This document shows, piece by piece, positions 38,988 to 40,162 of a DNA stretch of 40,162 nt. Positions within the stretch are counted from its first letter, which is position 1, and each line of letters begins with the position of its first letter. Both the position numbers and the translations under genes were made by a program. Source of the stretch: a virus; the IMG/VR virus record IMGVR_UViG_3300029258_003599, positions 1 to 40,162 of that record. One strand, given 5' to 3'. A model generated the notes under the pieces. It searched no databases, was not told the DNA's origin, and saw nothing but the letters and a program-made list of their open reading frames with translations.

Positions 38988-39389
38988 ATGGAAGAAAAAA
39001 AGCAAACATCGACGATAGCAAAGAAAAGCTCTCAGAGTAATTTGAAGTATCAAAGAGACAAAGACAGAGAAATGGTTAAAGGGATATTCCGTTTTTATGA
39101 AACTCCTGGAGCACCGATGAGTTTCTTTTTTAGGAAATACAAAAATGACCAACCAGTTAGATATAAACTTCAGGATGGAGAAGTCTGCACAATTCCTTTA
39201 GGTGTTGCAAAACATTTAAACAAGAATGGTTGGTATCCAAAACATAAGCATGCAGTAAATGCTGATGGGAAAAATATATATAAAGTTGGAGAGAAAAAAC
39301 GTAGGTTTGGATTTCAAAGTTTAGAATTTATTGATCCAGTAGACTTTGACACAGTAGACAGCGGTCTGATTACTGTAGAAAAAGTTTAG
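38988..39389 (+). CDS. Small virion-region protein (hypothetical)
   Basis: 133 residues, AAAGGAG before the ATG. Basic, polar start, then GIFRFYETPGAPMSFFFRKY, GEVCTIPLGVAKHLNKNGWY and RRFGFQSLEFIDP. It is found between the structural gene at 37920 and the neck gene at 39450, as in related podoviruses. Probably a small head-tail or neck protein. Confidence 0.6.
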   Translation: MEEKKQTSTIAKKSSQSNLKYQRDKDREMVKGIFRFYETPGAPMSFFFRKYKNDQPVRYKLQDGEVCTIPLGVAKHLNKNGWYPKHKHAVNADGKNIYKVGEKKRRFGFQSLEFIDPVDFDTVDSGLITVEKV

Positions 39390-39449
39390 TTAGTGGCCTG
39401 TGTATTTGTAAAAACTGGAGTAGCTCTCCGTTAAAAACTAGGAGTGATA

Positions 39450-40162
39450 ATGGCAACTACAGATTCAACTCTTTCTACACTTGCGCAAATTAGAACTAAA
39501 GTACGCAGGCTAACTCGTAGTCCTTCTACCTCACAATTAACTAATGGACAGATAGATGACTACGTTAATACGTTTGTTCTTTATGATTTTCCTGAATTTA
39601 CTGTAGACAACAAGCTTGTGTTTTTTGTTATGCCTAATGTGGATAGGTATACAACTAATGAAGTAAACGATGAAGATCCTTTGTACAATTTTAAGAATGT
39701 TTACCTAAGTGTTCAGCCCCCAGTTTATGTTGGAGGTGAGCAAGTTGCCTTTTCTCAGTCTCGAGAAGTCTTTTATCGGCAATACCCTGAATACGAATAC
39801 GAAGAGAATGTTGGAACTGGTGATAATGCAACAGTTACATTTTCAGGAACCCTTTCAAATGTTCCGGTTTTAGCAAGAACAATAAGTTTTAGTTCTGCAG
39901 ATGAAGATGGTCAGGGAATAGTTTTGAAGGATGTACCTCAATTTGATGGAGTTACAGGGCAGCAGACACAAACGGGCGATCTAGTTGATCCTGACTCTAG
40001 TGCTAGTTCGGGAGTAATTAATTACCTGACAGGGGTTTACTCTTTTACTTTTCCGATCGCTCCTGGAACTGGTGAAGATGTTATTGCTCAGTCGTATAGA
40101 TATACGGTGGCTAAGCCTCGCATGTGTCTTTATGAGGATAGAACATTTAAGTTTAGGCCTGT
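39450..40162 (+). CDS. Neck/tail-tube (TTPA-like) protein, N-terminal part
   Basis: ATG 39450 behind AGGAGTG. The frame is open to the right end and continues at position 1 to 347 (335 residues in all, counting the 52-bp overlap once). N-terminus TLAQIRTKVRRLTRSPSTSQ, LTNGQIDDYVNTFVLYDFPE is typical of phage head-completion or tail-tubular A-like proteins; the middle is a beta insert (SFSSADEDGQGIVLKDVPQ). It should join the portal to the tail. Confidence 0.8.
   Translation, partial: MATTDSTLSTLAQIRTKVRRLTRSPSTSQLTNGQIDDYVNTFVLYDFPEFTVDNKLVFFVMPNVDRYTTNEVNDEDPLYNFKNVYLSVQPPVYVGGEQVAFSQSREVFYRQYPEYEYEENVGTGDNATVTFSGTLSNVPVLARTISFSSADEDGQGIVLKDVPQFDGVTGQQTQTGDLVDPDSSASSGVINYLTGVYSFTFPIAPGTGEDVIAQSYRYTVAKPRMCLYEDRTFKFRP
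40111..40162. repeat. right copy of the 52-bp terminal direct repeat
   Basis: Identical to 1-52; see the left copy. Removing one copy gives a circle of 40,110 bp. Confidence 0.95.

Noticed and set aside
1-40162. tRNA genes
   Set aside because: Scattered TTCGAA-type matches lie in coding regions without a flanking acceptor stem; none was convincing.

Overview
The window is the complete genome of a small tailed phage (podovirus type), written as a linearised circle. Its last 52 bases (40111-40162) repeat bases 1-52 exactly, and one virion gene runs off the right end and continues in frame from the left end, so the circle is about 40,110 bp. The DNA is AT-rich, most genes have AGGAG-type ribosome binding sites, and several sigma70-like promoters can be read. 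No integrase, repressor, tRNA gene or CRISPR array was recognised, which points to a lytic phage. The host is not shown directly. Many phage proteins carry Sec-type signal peptides, one of them is ankyrin-like, and one gene contains an in-frame repeat-like segment encoding AFAKATAG. These hint at a Gram-negative-type host from a little-cultivated lineage, possibly a host-associated one; this is inference.

Layout. (1) The main late operon runs on the + strand from about 26.8 kb through the origin of numbering to 7.6 kb. It holds a helix-turn-helix protein, a putative small terminase, small and membrane proteins, the large terminase (30448), a lipoprotein and membrane protein pair, a P22-like portal (32361), small proteins, a scaffold (35988), an N4-gp56-type major capsid protein (36959), and neck/tail-tube genes (37920 to 3864). 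It ends with probable internal or ejection virion proteins (3878, 4502). (2) On the - strand, 11.5 to 7.6 kb holds a cluster of small proteins, most with signal peptides and hydrophobic segments and several Arg-rich, driven by two strong promoters and closed by the one classical terminator in the window. It also carries an HNH protein that lacks its catalytic histidine and is fused to a ribbon-helix-helix domain. (3) On the + strand, 11.65 to 21.3 kb is a tail-fibre module: three large modular fibres built from shared blocks, a beta-propeller-like protein and two paralogous small proteins. (4) On the - strand, 26.7 to 21.4 kb is a probable early region with two ERF-family single-strand annealing proteins, a ribbon-helix-helix regulator, exported proteins and many small unknowns.

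How it works together. Two ERF proteins and one helix-turn-helix, initiator-like protein are the only DNA-metabolism genes recognised. There is no polymerase, helicase or primase, so replication must lean on the host. Packaging uses TerS/TerL into a P22/T7-style portal, and the short tail is built from TTPA/TTPB-like proteins. No endolysin or holin was recognised; candidate membrane proteins flank the large terminase.

The most notable items are: the phage 'secretome' (7596-11474 and 22458-23594); a membrane-anchored copy of the tail-fibre N-terminal domain (23301-23594); a structural gene that seems to start with AUC behind a near-perfect Shine-Dalgarno; a 27-bp exact direct repeat bracketing one gene (28015-28365); a shared promoter and G7 leader on two distant operons; and the palindromic-repeat-like insertion in the initiator-like gene.
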